64,000 nucleotides of DNA. Origin: Corynascus novoguineensis (taxonomy: Eukaryota > Ascomycota > Sordariomycetes > Sordariales > Chaetomiaceae). Each line of letters opens with the position of its first letter. Positions within the stretch are counted from its first letter, which is position 1. The stretch is taken from the NCBI GenBank assembly GCA_033296725.1, contig MU857636.1:148171-212170 (forward strand), given 5' to 3'. Of the stretch, positions 44,688 through 56,193 are shown piece after piece. Both the position numbers and the translations under genes were made by a program. Below the pieces are notes generated by a model. That model saw only the letters and a list, made by a program, of their open reading frames with translations. It had not been told where the DNA came from and made no database searches.

Positions 44688-45978
44688 GGCGTGCAGTGAC
44701 GTCGGCTGCTGGTGCCGGAGAGGTGGGGGGTTTTCTGGGGCGCGCTGACAGAAGAGCTTCTCAATTGCAATCGAGCCGTGAAGGAGAAGCGATTGCGAGG
44801 CACGACACTGATCGTACGATGAAAAACTGGTGTTGAACGGAGAATTGCCATTCCCTTCGATAGCTATCTCTTCGGCTTGCAGCACATCCCTTCGTTTGCT
44901 GGTATTTTCTTGGCGCTTTACACCATTCTCTACGTGAATCTTTACCCCTCGGCGCGGCCTGGCTTTTCGGAATTGCGACAGTGGGGTCGGCAGCAGTGGC
45001 GGTAGATGGGTGATCGCCCAGAACTCCCGTCGCCGGGATTTTTTGGCGCCTGCGTTGCTGCTCCCCCGCCACGAGACACACTGGACGGATCCCGGCAATG
45101 TCGCAAAACCTTGTTCCCCCAGAGCTACCGTGAAGGTCGCCGCCCGCCCCTCGCCCTCTCACAACCACGAGCAACTGAGAGCCAGAACGGGCCGCCAAAG
45201 TCAGCACGGGTCAGTATGGAGACACATCCCCGCAATCGCGAGGCCGAGCTCCGTGTCTCGAACGATCGCCACAAGCTGCTTTGAATGCACGGAAGCACTT
45301 GATAGGCTACTGAATCACGACGAAGGCTCAATTGGGATTGAAGCAATGCTATGGCCCTAAAACCATATACATGAATTGACAGTGCCAACCGAGCCGAAAC
45401 TGCCTAATCGGAGACACTACTGTGAGCCATCCCGCGCTGCGAGTTGGTGGGATGGAAGATAGAAGTGTGCTACAAAGGGTCTAGCAGGTTGTCAAACGCC
45501 TGGGGTTGAGGCCGAGGGTGCATGCTCCAAGGGGTCTCCTGGCCTGCCGGGACCCCTGGATGGAGTCCGTCGCAGGGCTAAATTTGTCCCGACTTGCCTC
45601 CTCCCCAACCCCACTCCCGTGATGGTGACCTGGGGACGGGCAAGCTGCCGTGACAGCACTCCGATTGTTTCCAGCGGGGAAAATGATGCCACATGGTGCT
45701 CTGCGCCTATCACGTTGGCGGGATTCGCAAGCGGCCGCGATGTTTCACACTGTAGTTTAGGACGAAGTAAGGCGAGTGCCATCATGTCTATATAACTCGG
45801 ATCTTCTTGCTTTGCTTCCCCCCCTCTGTTTCCTGTTCTCATCCTACATCTCTCCATACTCTCAGCCTCCCACATTTCGCTTTTGATACCCAGCATTTAG
45901 TCTTCCGAGACTTTAGCATCTTTACATCCTTCTGCACATCAGACCCCCTTTCTCCCGTCACACTACCAAAACATCACA
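44688..45978. promoter_or_regulatory. Shared divergent promoter region of the cyclase/dioxygenase pair
   Basis: 1.29 kb between two head-to-head genes of one catabolic route. No convincing gene inside, although a frame on the minus strand runs up to 45098. The dioxygenase side has a TATA box (45789-45795) and a pyrimidine-rich leader; the region is the natural place for co-regulation, by inference. Confidence 0.6.
45789..45795 (+). promoter_or_regulatory. TATA box of the intradiol dioxygenase gene
   Basis: TATATAA, 184 bases before the ATG, followed by a long CT-rich leader typical of strongly expressed filamentous-fungal genes. Confidence 0.5.
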
Positions 45979-46945
45979 ATGGGTTCCGAGGGCCCCTCCC
46001 ACAGGTTCGACCCCAACTTCACCCGCCAGGTGATTGAGGGTATGGGCCCCAACACCAGCCCTCGCAACCGCGTGGTTCTTGGTGCCTTGATCCGCCACAT
46101 CCACGACTTTGCTCGCGAGGTCGAGCTCACCATCGACGAGTGGATGGAGGGCGTCAAGTTCGTTAACGCCCTGGGTGAAATCTACGTCAAGAGCAACAAA
46201 ACTCGTAACGAGACTCACCGCATCTGCGATGTCCTGGGCCTCGAGTCGTAAGTTTTGTCTTGGGTCTCGAAAACAGTATAAGGGGCCTCTATACTAATGC
46301 TTTCACAGGCTCGTCGATGAGATTGCCCACAAGATCGTCTCGGAGACCGGCATGGACCCCACTTCTTCCTCGATTTTGGGCCCCTTCTGGTCGCCTAACG
46401 CGCCCTTCCGCGAACAAGGCGATGCTATCTTCCAGGACGGTGTGCCTGCCGGCGGTCGCGTGGTTAAGATGCACGGCGTGATCCGTGACATTGTGACGGG
46501 CAAGCCTATCCCCAACGCCGTCTTCGACATCTGGCAGGCCTCAGCCAACGGCAAGTACGACTTCCAGGACCCAGAAAACCAGACGCCGAACAACCTGCGT
46601 GGCAAGTTCCGCGCCGACGCCGAGGGCAAGTACTGGTTCTACTGCCTGCACCCGACCGCCTACTCTCTCCCGCGCGACGGGCCCTCGTGGCAGCTGCTCA
46701 CCATGATGGACCGCCACCCCATGCGCCCAGCCCACATCCACATCATGGTTACCCATCCGGAGTACCAGGGATGCACCACCCAGCTCTACCCCAGCGACGA
46801 TCCCTGGATCAAGAGCGACACCGTCTTCGCCGTCAAGGACGACTTGGTCGTGACCTTCAAGCCGATCGAGGGTGACGAGAAGGCGACTCTCGAGCTCGAG
46901 TACAACGTCAACCTCGCCCCCAAGGGCTACAAGGGCCGCCTCTAA
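45979..46945 (+). CDS. Intradiol ring-cleavage dioxygenase, probably protocatechuate 3,4-dioxygenase
   Basis: Exons 45979-46247 and 46309-46945; 301 residues. An N-terminal helical dioxygenase domain (HDFAREVELTIDEWMEGVKF) precedes the Fe(III) catalytic domain. Ligands are visible in order: a Tyr in ASANGKYDF, a Tyr in PTAYSLPRDGP and two His in RHPMRPAHIHIMV. These enzymes open catechol-type rings between the two hydroxyls. The domain set is shared by catechol, hydroxyquinol and fungal (PrcA-like) protocatechuate enzymes; the adjacent carboxy-muconate cyclase favours protocatechuate. It has a TATA box and context CACAATGGG, suggesting inducible strong expression. Cytosolic; substrate not proven by sequence. 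Confidence 0.9.
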
Positions 46946-47034
46946 GGGCAAGGTGAGAGTAGAGCCTCATGATGGAGGCGGAGTTCCTTTGTACATATAT
47001 TGTCACGTATATACCCTGCATCGTGCATTCATTT

Positions 47035-47116
47035 CGAGAGAGAAAGAGAGAGAGAGACAGAGACCGAGAGAGACCGAGAGAGACACACGCAGAGTGAGAG
47101 AGAGAGAGAGAAAGAG
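47035..47116. repeat. GA-rich microsatellite in the dioxygenase 3' UTR
   Basis: Imperfect (GA)n with AGAC/CGAG interruptions, about 80 bases, 90 bases after the stop codon. Confidence 0.85.
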
Positions 47117-47719
47117 TAGCGTTTGCATTATCTGGGCTGGATAGTTTTGTCTATTTGTGAATAAAAGAACATACACCAAAGAAGCCCTGTGCGTTTTTTT
47201 TTTTAAAAAAAAAGCTGACAATGTCACGCTACCTTTGAATCTGAGCGTCTTTAGGTATAGTGGGATTATCAGTCCTGAACGAGCACTTCTCGATACCCTG
47301 CATGCAGGACTATATCATCTTCTACAGTCATTTAGAAGAACATAATACCTCGATATTATAGTGACTACTTATCTACACCTTCTTACCGCAACATTTTTGT
47401 GCCATATATAGAGTGGCACGATGTATGGCAACCGAATATTCAGGGGTAAAATGACACCGGGGCTGGACAAGGGGTAATTCCTGGTTGAGTAGAGAAAGAA
47501 AAAGAACGTTTGGCATTACAACTTCGACTCCTTGAATGACCGCAAGAAAATGCAAGTGTAAGTGATAACGGCTCTGCCTCGGCTCCGTGAAACGGAATCA
47601 TTGGATCCAAACAAGCTTGTAGAAGGCCCCAAGAAATGGAGAGACAGATACACAAATGAAAAATAGAGAGAAGGAAACAGAAAAACGTCCAGATGGGCAG
47701 AAGTAAAAGGAAAAGAAAC

Positions 47720-47724
47720 AAAAA
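47720..47724 (-). terminator. Pol III terminator of tRNA-Leu
   Basis: TTTTT on the minus strand about 35 bases after the tRNA 3' end; the nearest T run of four or more. Confidence 0.5.
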
Positions 47725-47758
47725 GGAACGCAAGAGCTTGTGCATAGTGCGGCCTGAA

Positions 47759-47875
47759 TGACAAGGGTGAGATTCGAACTCACGCCCCTTTCGAGACCAC
47801 GGAAACTCTTAAGAGTCGGGATCAAGGGTTTGAAACTCCTTAACGTGGCGCCTTGGACCGCTCGGCCACCTTGCC
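47759..47875 (-). tRNA. tRNA-Leu (AAG), intron-containing
   Basis: Starts GGCAAGGTGGCCGAGCGGTC and ends CCTTGTC plus A; the acceptor stem pairs with one G-T. Anticodon stem CCACG/CGTGG encloses TT-AAG-G followed by an intron of about 35 nt. A long variable arm as expected of Leu tRNAs precedes the T arm (GAGTTCGAATCTC). Confidence 0.9.
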
Positions 47876-48577
47876 TAGGGAAGAGAAAAGATTGTTGGGG
47901 TTGTGGGTGGATTCTGGTTAAAATGGTGTGCGGCTGAGGATGCATGGTTCTGGTGGAGTCGAAAGGGCAGAAGGAAGGAAGTCGGGGTGTCCATGGAATA
48001 GCCCTCTGAAGCACAGGATACAGGGGCGGGAGTGTTGGGGCTCAGGACAGGTAGGCGTTTTGTAGAGAAGCAGACAAGTTACACTGAACATATTGAGGCA
48101 ATGGATAGAACAATTTACTCGGGACCAAGGTGTAGTTGACCACGCTCACGCGGGAATGAATGCAACTCAAAGGCTCAATATGAATCGAAAAAAAAAGGTG
48201 CAAGTTGAGATAGTTATAGGTAATTGATGATGTTTTCTGAAAGGGTATGTTTAAATATATGGGCCAACGGATAAGTCATTTTCGGGCCAAACCCAGATGC
48301 TGGCAATAGAGATCCTCGAATCTAGGGATGCCATGAATTGGCAACTCTTGCAGCGTGGACGGACGTGCTGAGTCAATTCTTACGGGCATTCAAGTAAGAC
48401 AGGAAATCAATCGGCTCATGCGCTAGAGGAAAGTTCAGAGTGTTTCGGACTTCATTGGTCTGCACAAGCCTAGCATTGTATAACGATGCGACGCAAGAAG
48501 CAGCACACCTCTCATTTTTTGGCACCTCAAGTTGAATAAGTTTTGTTTGCCATAATATGTACAACACCGTCACGGTT
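47876..48577. other. Intergenic between tRNA-Leu and complex I gene
   Basis: No gene seen; the part above about 48370 is probably the 3' UTR of the complex I gene. An A-run lies at about 48187-48196. Confidence 0.5.
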
Positions 48578-49498
48578 CTATTTCTTCTCCTCTGTCTTCT
48601 CCTCCGGTTTCGGTGTGGGAAGCTTGAACGTGTCGGGCGTCCGGTCCAAGCCGGGGCCAACCTGCTCCCAGGCGCTGGACCCTCCCTCAAAGTTGCGGAA
48701 GGCCTGGGTGAGCTCGAGCGGTTCCGTGACAATCCGCTTCTTCTCCTCGTCGTACCGAATCTCAGTGTATCCCGTAAGAGGGAAGTCCTTACGCAGCGGG
48801 TGGCCCTCAAAGCCATAATCCGTCATGATGCGACGCAAATCGGGGTGGCCAACGAAGAACACGCCAAACATGTCGTACGTCTCGCGCTCGTACCAATTCG
48901 CACCATCATAGATGGGGGTGACGCTGGGCACCGGCGTAATCTCGTCGGCATAAGTCTTGACGCGGATTCGGGAATTGTGCCGGGTGCTGAGCAGGTTGTA
49001 GACAATTTCGAACCGTTGATCACGGGTAGGGAAGTCGACAGCAGTGATGGTGCTGAGCTGGGTGAATTCGGCCGCGGTGTTGTCTAGCAGCGGTTAGGTA
49101 CCAACCGAGCCTTCCCGTCCAGGAGCTGACTCACATTTCAGAAAGGAGAAGACAGGAATGACGCCAGAGGGGCAGATGTAGATGGTCAATTCGTCCTTCC
49201 AGACCGAGAACTGCTGGATGTACTTGGGGAGACAGCCCATGAGCCACGAGCCATACTTGTGCATGTTGTCGGCCTTAGACTGGTACTTGTCGGCCGGGTT
49301 GACGAGCGGCGTCTGAAGGGTGCCGACTTGACCGCGGGGGGCGGTGCGCGGGTTTTGGACGTCCTTGGGAACGGCGACGTTGGCGCGGGCGGTGGTCGCG
49401 AAACACCGCACGACAGCCTCATTGCGGGCTGCGGCAGACGGATTCGCCGGCCGGAGGGCCGAGACCAGCGCCCTATTTCTGCAGAGCTTGCTGGCCAT
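48578..49498 (-). CDS. NADH:ubiquinone oxidoreductase 30-kDa subunit (NDUFS3/NuoC)
   Basis: Exons 49135-49498 and 48578-49083; 289 residues. The ATG at 49498 gives a mitochondrial presequence (MASKLCRNRALVSALRPANP ... VVRCFATTARANVAVPKD). The core has TQLSTITAVDFPTRDQRFEI, VYNLLSTRHNSRIRVKTYAD and the family signature ERETYDMFGVFFVGHPDLRR followed by IMTDYGFEGHPLRKDFPLTG. This is a peripheral-arm subunit of respiratory complex I facing the matrix, next to the 49-kDa subunit. The acidic/Lys-rich end KPEEKTEEKK is usual in fungi. An upstream in-frame Met at 49633 is less suitable because the added residues do not resemble a presequence. Confidence 0.95.
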
Positions 49499-50270
49499 GG
49501 TCAGGATCGGGAGGCGGGGGCCCAATTGGTAGAATATCAGCCGATGGCCTCGATCGAGGTGTGCTTGACGATTGGATTTCGCCTTGACGTCGAGCTCGAG
49601 CTCGGCCCATGCAGGCCCATGCACAGACCCCATTCAACAATCATGTGCCAAATCACGTGACAGTCATGCTCTCTTCCCGAGCCAGTAGACGGGCGCCTTG
49701 AGGTAAGAAGTGGTAGCCAATATCTGCTGTCTTCATTCTTAACGAGCAAGTCTATTTTTCCAAAATTCTTAATTCGTGCTCAGTCATTAAGTCTGCCCAA
49801 AAACGACTTGGGAACATTTTCACTTGAAACCATTCGCTCTGCGGTTGGTACATTGGAGTCCCCTTCCACGTCCTTTTCATCGCCCAACCACAACCGTCGC
49901 GACACGTGCAGCATTTGGCGCTAAGCCTAGAATAGACTAGCGCTTTTCCCTGAACCATTTGCTGGAAGGCTCTGCGTCGCCTCCATTCCTCTTTCCAAAC
50001 CGCAAACCGCTCCCCCTCGTCACACATTTACCAACAAGCAAACGCTTTGGAGGATACCCATGCCCTCCTTGTAATTTTGAGCAGGCGATAGGCGTTCAAG
50101 ATCGGGCCCGTCTGTTTTGTTTTTCCTGCGACCACCCCGCTCCCTCGACGATACATAATAACCGCCTCTGCTTGCTCGCGACAATATCTTTGCACCATCT
50201 GCCAGAACCGATTTCCCCTGACCTTCCGCGACCGCGCTGCTCGATTTTAGTACATACAACCACTGCAACC
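49499..50270. other. Bidirectional promoter between complex I subunit and NOT4 genes
   Basis: No gene seen. The NOT4 side from about 50000 is a pyrimidine-rich leader. Confidence 0.5.
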
Positions 50271-52779
50271 ATGGCACCGCAAGACACATACATCGATGAT
50301 GAGGAGGACTGCTGGTAGGCATCTCCCCATGCTCTCCCGCCCTCGGTATCGCCCCCCCAGTCACCCTTGTTAACCAATCATTCACAGTCCTCTCTGCATC
50401 GAGGAGTTCGATCTTTCTGACCGAAATTTCCGGCCGTGCCCTTGTGGATATCAGGTATAGACCCGAACGCTCCCCGGCTTTTATATCCCCGGTGATGCCT
50501 CTGACAAAGTTATAGATCTGCCAGTTTTGCTTCAACAATATTCGGACGAACATGAATGGCTTGTGCCCAGCATGTCGACGCCCATACGATGACAAAACCA
50601 TCCAGTGGAAAGTTGTCACTCAAGAGGAGTAAGCTAAGTTGACTCTTGATCAAGCCATCGTCTGCTGACCATGAATAGGGTTGCCGAGTTCCGAGCCAAT
50701 ATCCAGAAGAACCAGAAAAAACGTGCCGCCGAACAGCGCCAAAAAGAAGTGCAGAAACGTGAGGCTGAGAAAGAAAACCGCAAGAATTTAGTCGGCGTCC
50801 GAGTGGTTCAAAAGAACCTGGTTTATGTGACCGGGTTGACACCCACCGTCCGCGAAGACGAGTTGCTAAAGACTCTTCGCAAGCCCGAGTTCTTTGGCCA
50901 ATACGGAAATATTCTGAAAATATCCATCAGCAGCCGCAAGGGTACCGATGGACAAAACCAGTCTCTTGGCGTGTACGTGACGTTCGAGAAGCAGGAAGAC
51001 GCCGCCCGGTGCATCCAGGCTGTTAATGGGTCTCAGAATGGTGACAGAGTGCTGAGGGCTCAGCTGGGGACCACGAAGTACTGTTCCGCTTGGTTGCGAC
51101 ATGAGCAATGCACGAACCGGCAGTGCATGTTCCTTCACGAGCTCGGCGACGAGGAGGATAGCTACAGCCGGCAAGATTTGTCCTCGATGAACAGCATCAA
51201 CTCGCAGCGCCCGATTCACAGTTCTGGTCCCGCTCGTTCAGTTTCGAGGCAGCAAGCCCACCCCTCGCCATCCCCCGCCGTTGCGCAACCTATGGCGCGA
51301 AGCTCGAGCAAGGACGGTTCCGATAACGGCGATGCTCCGGCGCTCCCGCCCTCGGCAAACTGGGCACGCAATCCTCAGGTTCGCAGTCGCAGAGGCAGTC
51401 ATGCCACAAGCGCTGCAGCACCCAGTCCTGCGATTTCGAATTCGCTACCGGCAACTGCGGAGTCCGCCGTCGAAGACGCGCCAGCGGATTCCTCAGCGGG
51501 TGCCGCTCGGCCTGCAGCAGCTACCGCATCAAAGAAATCTTCTGCTACGGCTGTTGAAAAAGCGAAGCGCCTACCCCAGGACGCCCTGAAGTCCTTGCTC
51601 AAGTCTCTCGAGGGTTGCTCGCTTGCCTGGCCCAAACCCGGTGGCGATTTACCGCCGGAGGAATTCAATAAGCTTTACCCTCCGCTTTTCGACGTCCGTG
51701 GTGGAATGCGGCGCCGGGCCCTACGTGCCGTCGAGGAGAACAGCAGCGTCGAAGACCAGCAGTCGGGTGGCGTTCGGGAGCCATCGGAAGGTGAGCCTGA
51801 GAGTAGCGGGAGTCTCGCGCTGGGCGGCGAGCCCGAGGATCGCGACCACGGCCGCGAAGGTCCTGGATTTGACCCTCGCCGCGTCGCTCAACCGCCAATT
51901 CAGAGGGGTAGCACAGACGGGCTCTTTGGCCAGGCTGTCGGCTCCGGGTTTGCTCAGGCGACGGCGAATCTAGGCTCGATCGGCGGGAGCCGCACGGTGA
52001 CGCCCCAGCAGCCAGCATTTATGCGCCAGCCGGGTAACTTCGTCGACCATCTGTCTGCGCAGGCGAACTTGTTCCAAGGCCAAGGCCACAACCGCCAGGG
52101 CTCGCGTTTCAGCTTCGCCAACGATGGGAGGGACGCTGCGTCGGCTACATCTGTGAAGCTGGCAGCCAACCCCAGGATCATGGCACAGCAGTCGTCGATG
52201 ATGCCATCATCATTCCACAACCAGCCCGGCGGCCAGTATTATGCCAGTTCGATGCCCGGGCCGCCGCCGGGTCTCAAGTCGACAGGCACGCCTCCAGGCG
52301 TGTTTGGACAGCACGGCTTTGGGTCCGCCGCATTTGGTGGTACTACCAAGGATGCCAACGAGATGCTTCAGCTCTTCCGCGGCCGGGGTGCCGGCGGTCA
52401 GGCGCATGATGCCGGAAAGCGTGAGTACATGTTTTCTTCCTTCCCTACTCAGTACCCACCCTCCGCCTCCTCCACCCCAGCTCCTGTTTCGAGCCACCTG
52501 GCAACGCTCTACGGTTCTCAGCCGGGGGCCTTCCAAGATTTGGGTTCAAAGCAGAAGAAGAAGGGGAAGAAGCACAGACACGCTAACACTTCCTCCTCTG
52601 GGGGGAGTGGCCTAGTTGATCTTGCGGACCCGAGTATCCTGCAGGCGAGAATGCAGTCTCAGCAGCACTTGCAGCAACAGAGCAATGCCGGACTCGGACA
52701 GGGACTGTTCGGTGGTCAGTCGCAAGGTGGGTACACCAACCCCGGCATGATGTACAACCCGAATTACAGGGCCTGGTGA
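50271..52779 (+). CDS. NOT4: NOT4, short form by retention of the last intron
   Basis: If the GTGGGT donor at 52727 is not used, the frame continues for 17 codons (GGYTNPGMMYNPNYRAW) to a stop at 52777-52779, giving 774 residues. This form keeps RING, RRM and CCCH finger, all that is needed for ligase and complex binding, and lacks the 915-residue C-terminal extension. The 550 bases after the stop look like 3' UTR. The ending resembles those I would expect for a genuine C-terminus, so either both forms exist or annotation of two adjacent genes would be reasonable. Confidence 0.55.
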
Positions 52780-55700
52780 ATCATGATACTGCGGCATTTG
52801 CGATTTATTTCTTTTCACAAACTATTTTCTCTGGAAGGGTGGGGGGCAACGCGTGTTTTTGTCATTTTTTCATCACATTATATATCATGACGGCGTCGGT
52901 GGCAACGAGCGGGATGAAGGTTACGAGAAAAATCTCGATTCCGTTGGAGCATCACACAGGGAGCCGGTTCCGATGGAGGAGCCGCCTTGCATTGGCGTCA
53001 ATTGCATTTTCTGGGCGAGAGAGGGAACAGCACCTTTGGAAGAATCTGCAGGCGTTAGCTTGCTCTGCCTCATTCGCTTTCCGGGGTTAGGAGCTATTGC
53101 ATCGCCAGGGTCTATTGGGTTACGTCAGGCAAGCTCTCATCGTCTTCCTTTGAAGGTTTTCCCCATGTACGTTAACTTGGGCCCCAGGTTTCGCACCGTC
53201 GGGGCTGAGGTGGCATCGGTGGTCATAATAGAGCATCATTACACCGCTTTCTCTTGAACGGTTTCGCACTTCAGTCATTTTGGAAGACGATGTTGGTAGT
53301 CTTGACGTAACCCAAGCCCTCCTGTACATAGTGGCGCTTGTTCTGTTGTGTTGCCCCCTCCCTTCGACGAGAAGCTTGGTTGTCTTCGGCTTCGTTGCGT
53401 TCCTTTCACTACATTCCGGGTCAATGGGCTAATCCTTGGTTTACTGTAGACGATGAACTGCCCTCCCTCGATGAGGTCAGATCAAGCATAGATGCCCTTG
53501 TCGCCGACGAGCCTATTGACGCAGCCATTCGGTACCCTCCGGGCGCGTTTGAACCACTAGGTCGCTCGGGGACCCCGTCAGTACCTCCCGGGTTTTCCCT
53601 GCCTAGCACCCATGCATCCCCAGCCATCTCGCACTCGTCTTTACTGGCCACAAGCGTGGGACGCCAAACCCCTCCGGTTGCGCTACCTAAAGTTCCTGTC
53701 AAAACTCCCGTCGCTGCATCCAGCCCGCTGCTTAAGAAGGCCGTTACACCGGTACCCGAGTCCAAAAAGCCCGTCAAGACTTCGGCTGCGGAAAGTGGCC
53801 TGTCAAAGGACGCTGCCAAGTCGAAATCGAAGGTGTTGCAAGACGAAGATTTCCCGGCTCTCGATTCTCCCAAACCTAAATCCGCAACCACATCCGTCGC
53901 GCAGCCAAAGCCGGTGGCGAGCAAAATAAGCACATCAAGTGGAAAGAAGTCGCCTGAGAAGCCGGCGGACAAGCCAAAGGAAAAAGCAAAGGACAAGGGA
54001 AAGGAAAAGGAGAAGCCTGTGCCGGCTCCAGGACCTTCCCCCGATCTGAACCCGACTCCTGCAAAAGTCGAGACACCTAAGCTAGAACCCAAGGGTCCCG
54101 AGAAGGTTCCGGAAAAGTCTCCTGAGAAAGCGACGGAGAAGGCCGAGAAGCGCCCAGTCCCTGGTATCCTAAACATCGCTGCGGCAACCAAGGTATCCCA
54201 GATCAAGAACCTCGAAACGCAGTCCGCAACCGACAAGGCGAGCTCGGAGCGCGACTCTGCTTTCCCAGCGCTGCCGACTCCAACAGCTGCCTCGGCTCCG
54301 TCTCCCCTCGCCCGCGCGGCTCCTAAGACCCTCAGAGTGGTATCCACACCTAAGACTGAAGGACCGTCGACACCGATCCTGGCCGCCCCTGGCGTGCGGT
54401 CAGTGGCGTCTGCGAGCGTGCGGCCCGAGACCCCTGCCAGTGAATTGATTTCAGACAGCGCATCCATCATTTCGGCCTCCATTTCGGCTTCGCGTACCAA
54501 CTCTCCGCCTCCTACCAAGATTGGCTCTGCGCCTGTCCGAACCACAACCAAGAGCCAACAGCGTAAGCAGCGTAAGGAGGCCTTGAAGAAGGAATCGGCG
54601 AGTATCGCTGCACAGCCTATCAAGGTTGAGACAGCCGTCGAAATTGGACCCATCGTAGGCCGCAAGAAGAAGCAGAAAAAGGAAAAGGAGAAGCCGAGCA
54701 GTAAGAGTGCTACTCCGGCGGCAAGCCGTCCTGAGACACCACTGGCTACCCTCACAACGTCTGTCAAGGAGACAAAGGAAGCTTCCGAGGCGAAAGAGGT
54801 TAAGGAGGTCAAGGAGGTCAAGGAGGAGTCCTCGGCCTATCGATCGACGGCGAACGAGACGACCTCCCTAACTGACGAATTTCCCCTGCAAAGCAGATAC
54901 GCTGGCCCAAAGCCCAAGACCAGCGACAAGCAGGACAAAGGCCACGATGCGTCGACGCCTAGAACCTTGCCAACTCCCGCCTCGGTTTTGCGCGACCTCC
55001 AAGCAGCCAAGATGGTGCCAGATGGCTTAGAGAGCCTAGCCATCTTCAAACCAGTCAGTGTCCAACTTGACAAGTCGCGAAATGAAGCCACCATCGCAGG
55101 GCTCCGGGACCAGGCAGCCAAAAACTCGATGACGCCGACCAAGTCAATCGTTACCGAGGACGACCAGGCCTCGCTCCTCGCAGGAAAGCCAGTCCGCAAG
55201 GTTATGGACGGCACTCGCATCCTCCTGACTCCGAACGGCGACTGCATTCGCAACCTCAGCCCTGAAGAGGAGGACCGCTTCCTTGAGCTCCAACAGCTGG
55301 TCGCTGAGGCGACCGCCAGTCCCGCCGCCTTTGTTTCCTCCCGGCACGAAGCTGGCGGCGGCTTCAGTCTCATCAAGGGCCGGGCAGTGCCTAACGGCCC
55401 CCCAAGTTACTTCCCTCCAGCGCCGGGTGCCTACCCCTCCGATCCGGTGAACAAGATTCAGCGAGAGGAAGCCATCTATTACATTAACCAGTACGTCTTG
55501 CCGCGACTGAACTTGAACTCCAGGGACATGAGCCTGCCCAAGGCAATGTCGACCTGGACAACTGACCCGCGGGGTTCTGCCGCTGCGAACCTCAGCTCAG
55601 TCGCGCCGTGGCTATACGGCGGTATAACCGGCGCGTCTCCATCCTCCCACCTGCCACCGCTTTCCCACGACGACATCCTAGATGCCGGGGCTGCCCCGCC

Positions 55701-56193
55701 CGAGCTTAGCTATCCGGGCCCGGTGGGAGCTTTCGCTGACGACTTGCATCACCACGGCGCGTATGTTGACATCAATGCCCTCAACGCGCAGCTGCCCACA
55801 GTGGAGGAAGTGCTCGGCAATACCTCAGCCTCATCCGGCGCCAGACAGCACCACCACCACCATCACCACCATCACCATCACCACCACCACCACCCACAGC
55901 AACACCAACAAGCGAACCAACAACCCACATCTTCAACCGCCTCGTCGGCCCTCGCCACCGGCGGTACAGCTGGCAGCGGCGCCAACTTCACGTCGCCCGG
56001 CCCATTCGGCAACGTGCCACTCATGTCTCTCGAGGACGCCGAACAGGCCCTCTCGGCCGCGCGCAAGGAGACGGAGAAGCTCGAAAAGAGCCTCAACCAG
56101 CTGATACGCAAGAACCGCAGGCTGCTGGTGTCTCATGGGCCCGCCGCCGCCGCCGCCATCGCCGGTGGTGGTGGAGGGGACGGGGGCCATTGA
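50271..56193 (+). CDS. NOT4: CCR4-NOT complex subunit NOT4 (E3 ubiquitin ligase), long form
   Basis: Exons 50271-50314, 50388-50454, 50516-50628, 50679-52726 and 53450-56193 give 1671 residues. The N-terminus is a C4C4 RING: CCPLCIEEFDLSD, CPCGYQICQFC, CPACRRPYDD. Then a basic coiled linker (KNQKKRAAEQRQKEVQKREA), an RRM from about residue 123 (NLVYVTGLTP) and a CCCH finger (CSAWLRHEQCTNRQCMFLH). The rest is disordered. NOT4 ubiquitylates targets during mRNA decay and translation quality control. The last exon starts after a branch point GCTAAT and acceptor TTTACTGTAG and opens DELPSLDEVRSSIDALVADE; its end has a conserved helical piece (MSLEDAEQALSAARKETEKL), a Lys/Pro-rich middle and a His run. 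Joining needs a 723-nt intron with donor GTGGGT. The alternative is that 53450-56193 belongs to a separate gene. Confidence 0.75.
55847..55897 (+). repeat. Poly-histidine codon repeat in NOT4 long form
   Basis: CAY-rich run encoding about 15 His in a row after SSGARQ, followed by Gln/Asn-rich sequence. Confidence 0.8.

Larger units (their letters stand above)
46946..47758. other. 3' flank of the dioxygenase gene with simple repeats
   Basis: No gene seen. It contains a GA-rich microsatellite (47035-47116) and a T11A9 palindromic run (47194-47213). The T5 stretch at 47720-47724 (minus strand) serves as terminator of tRNA-Leu. Confidence 0.5.

Noticed and set aside
53338..53449. Start of an independent gene at 53338 (MFCCVAPSLRREAW...)
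   Set aside because: The residues before 53450 look unconstrained and end exactly at a splice acceptor with a branch point, so an intron is the better explanation.
53421..54821. 466-residue open frame on the minus strand opposite the NOT4 last exon
   Set aside because: It is the mirror of a Lys/Pro/Ser-rich coding exon with biased third positions; its translation is low-complexity Ser/Gly/Ala/Phe and has no motif.
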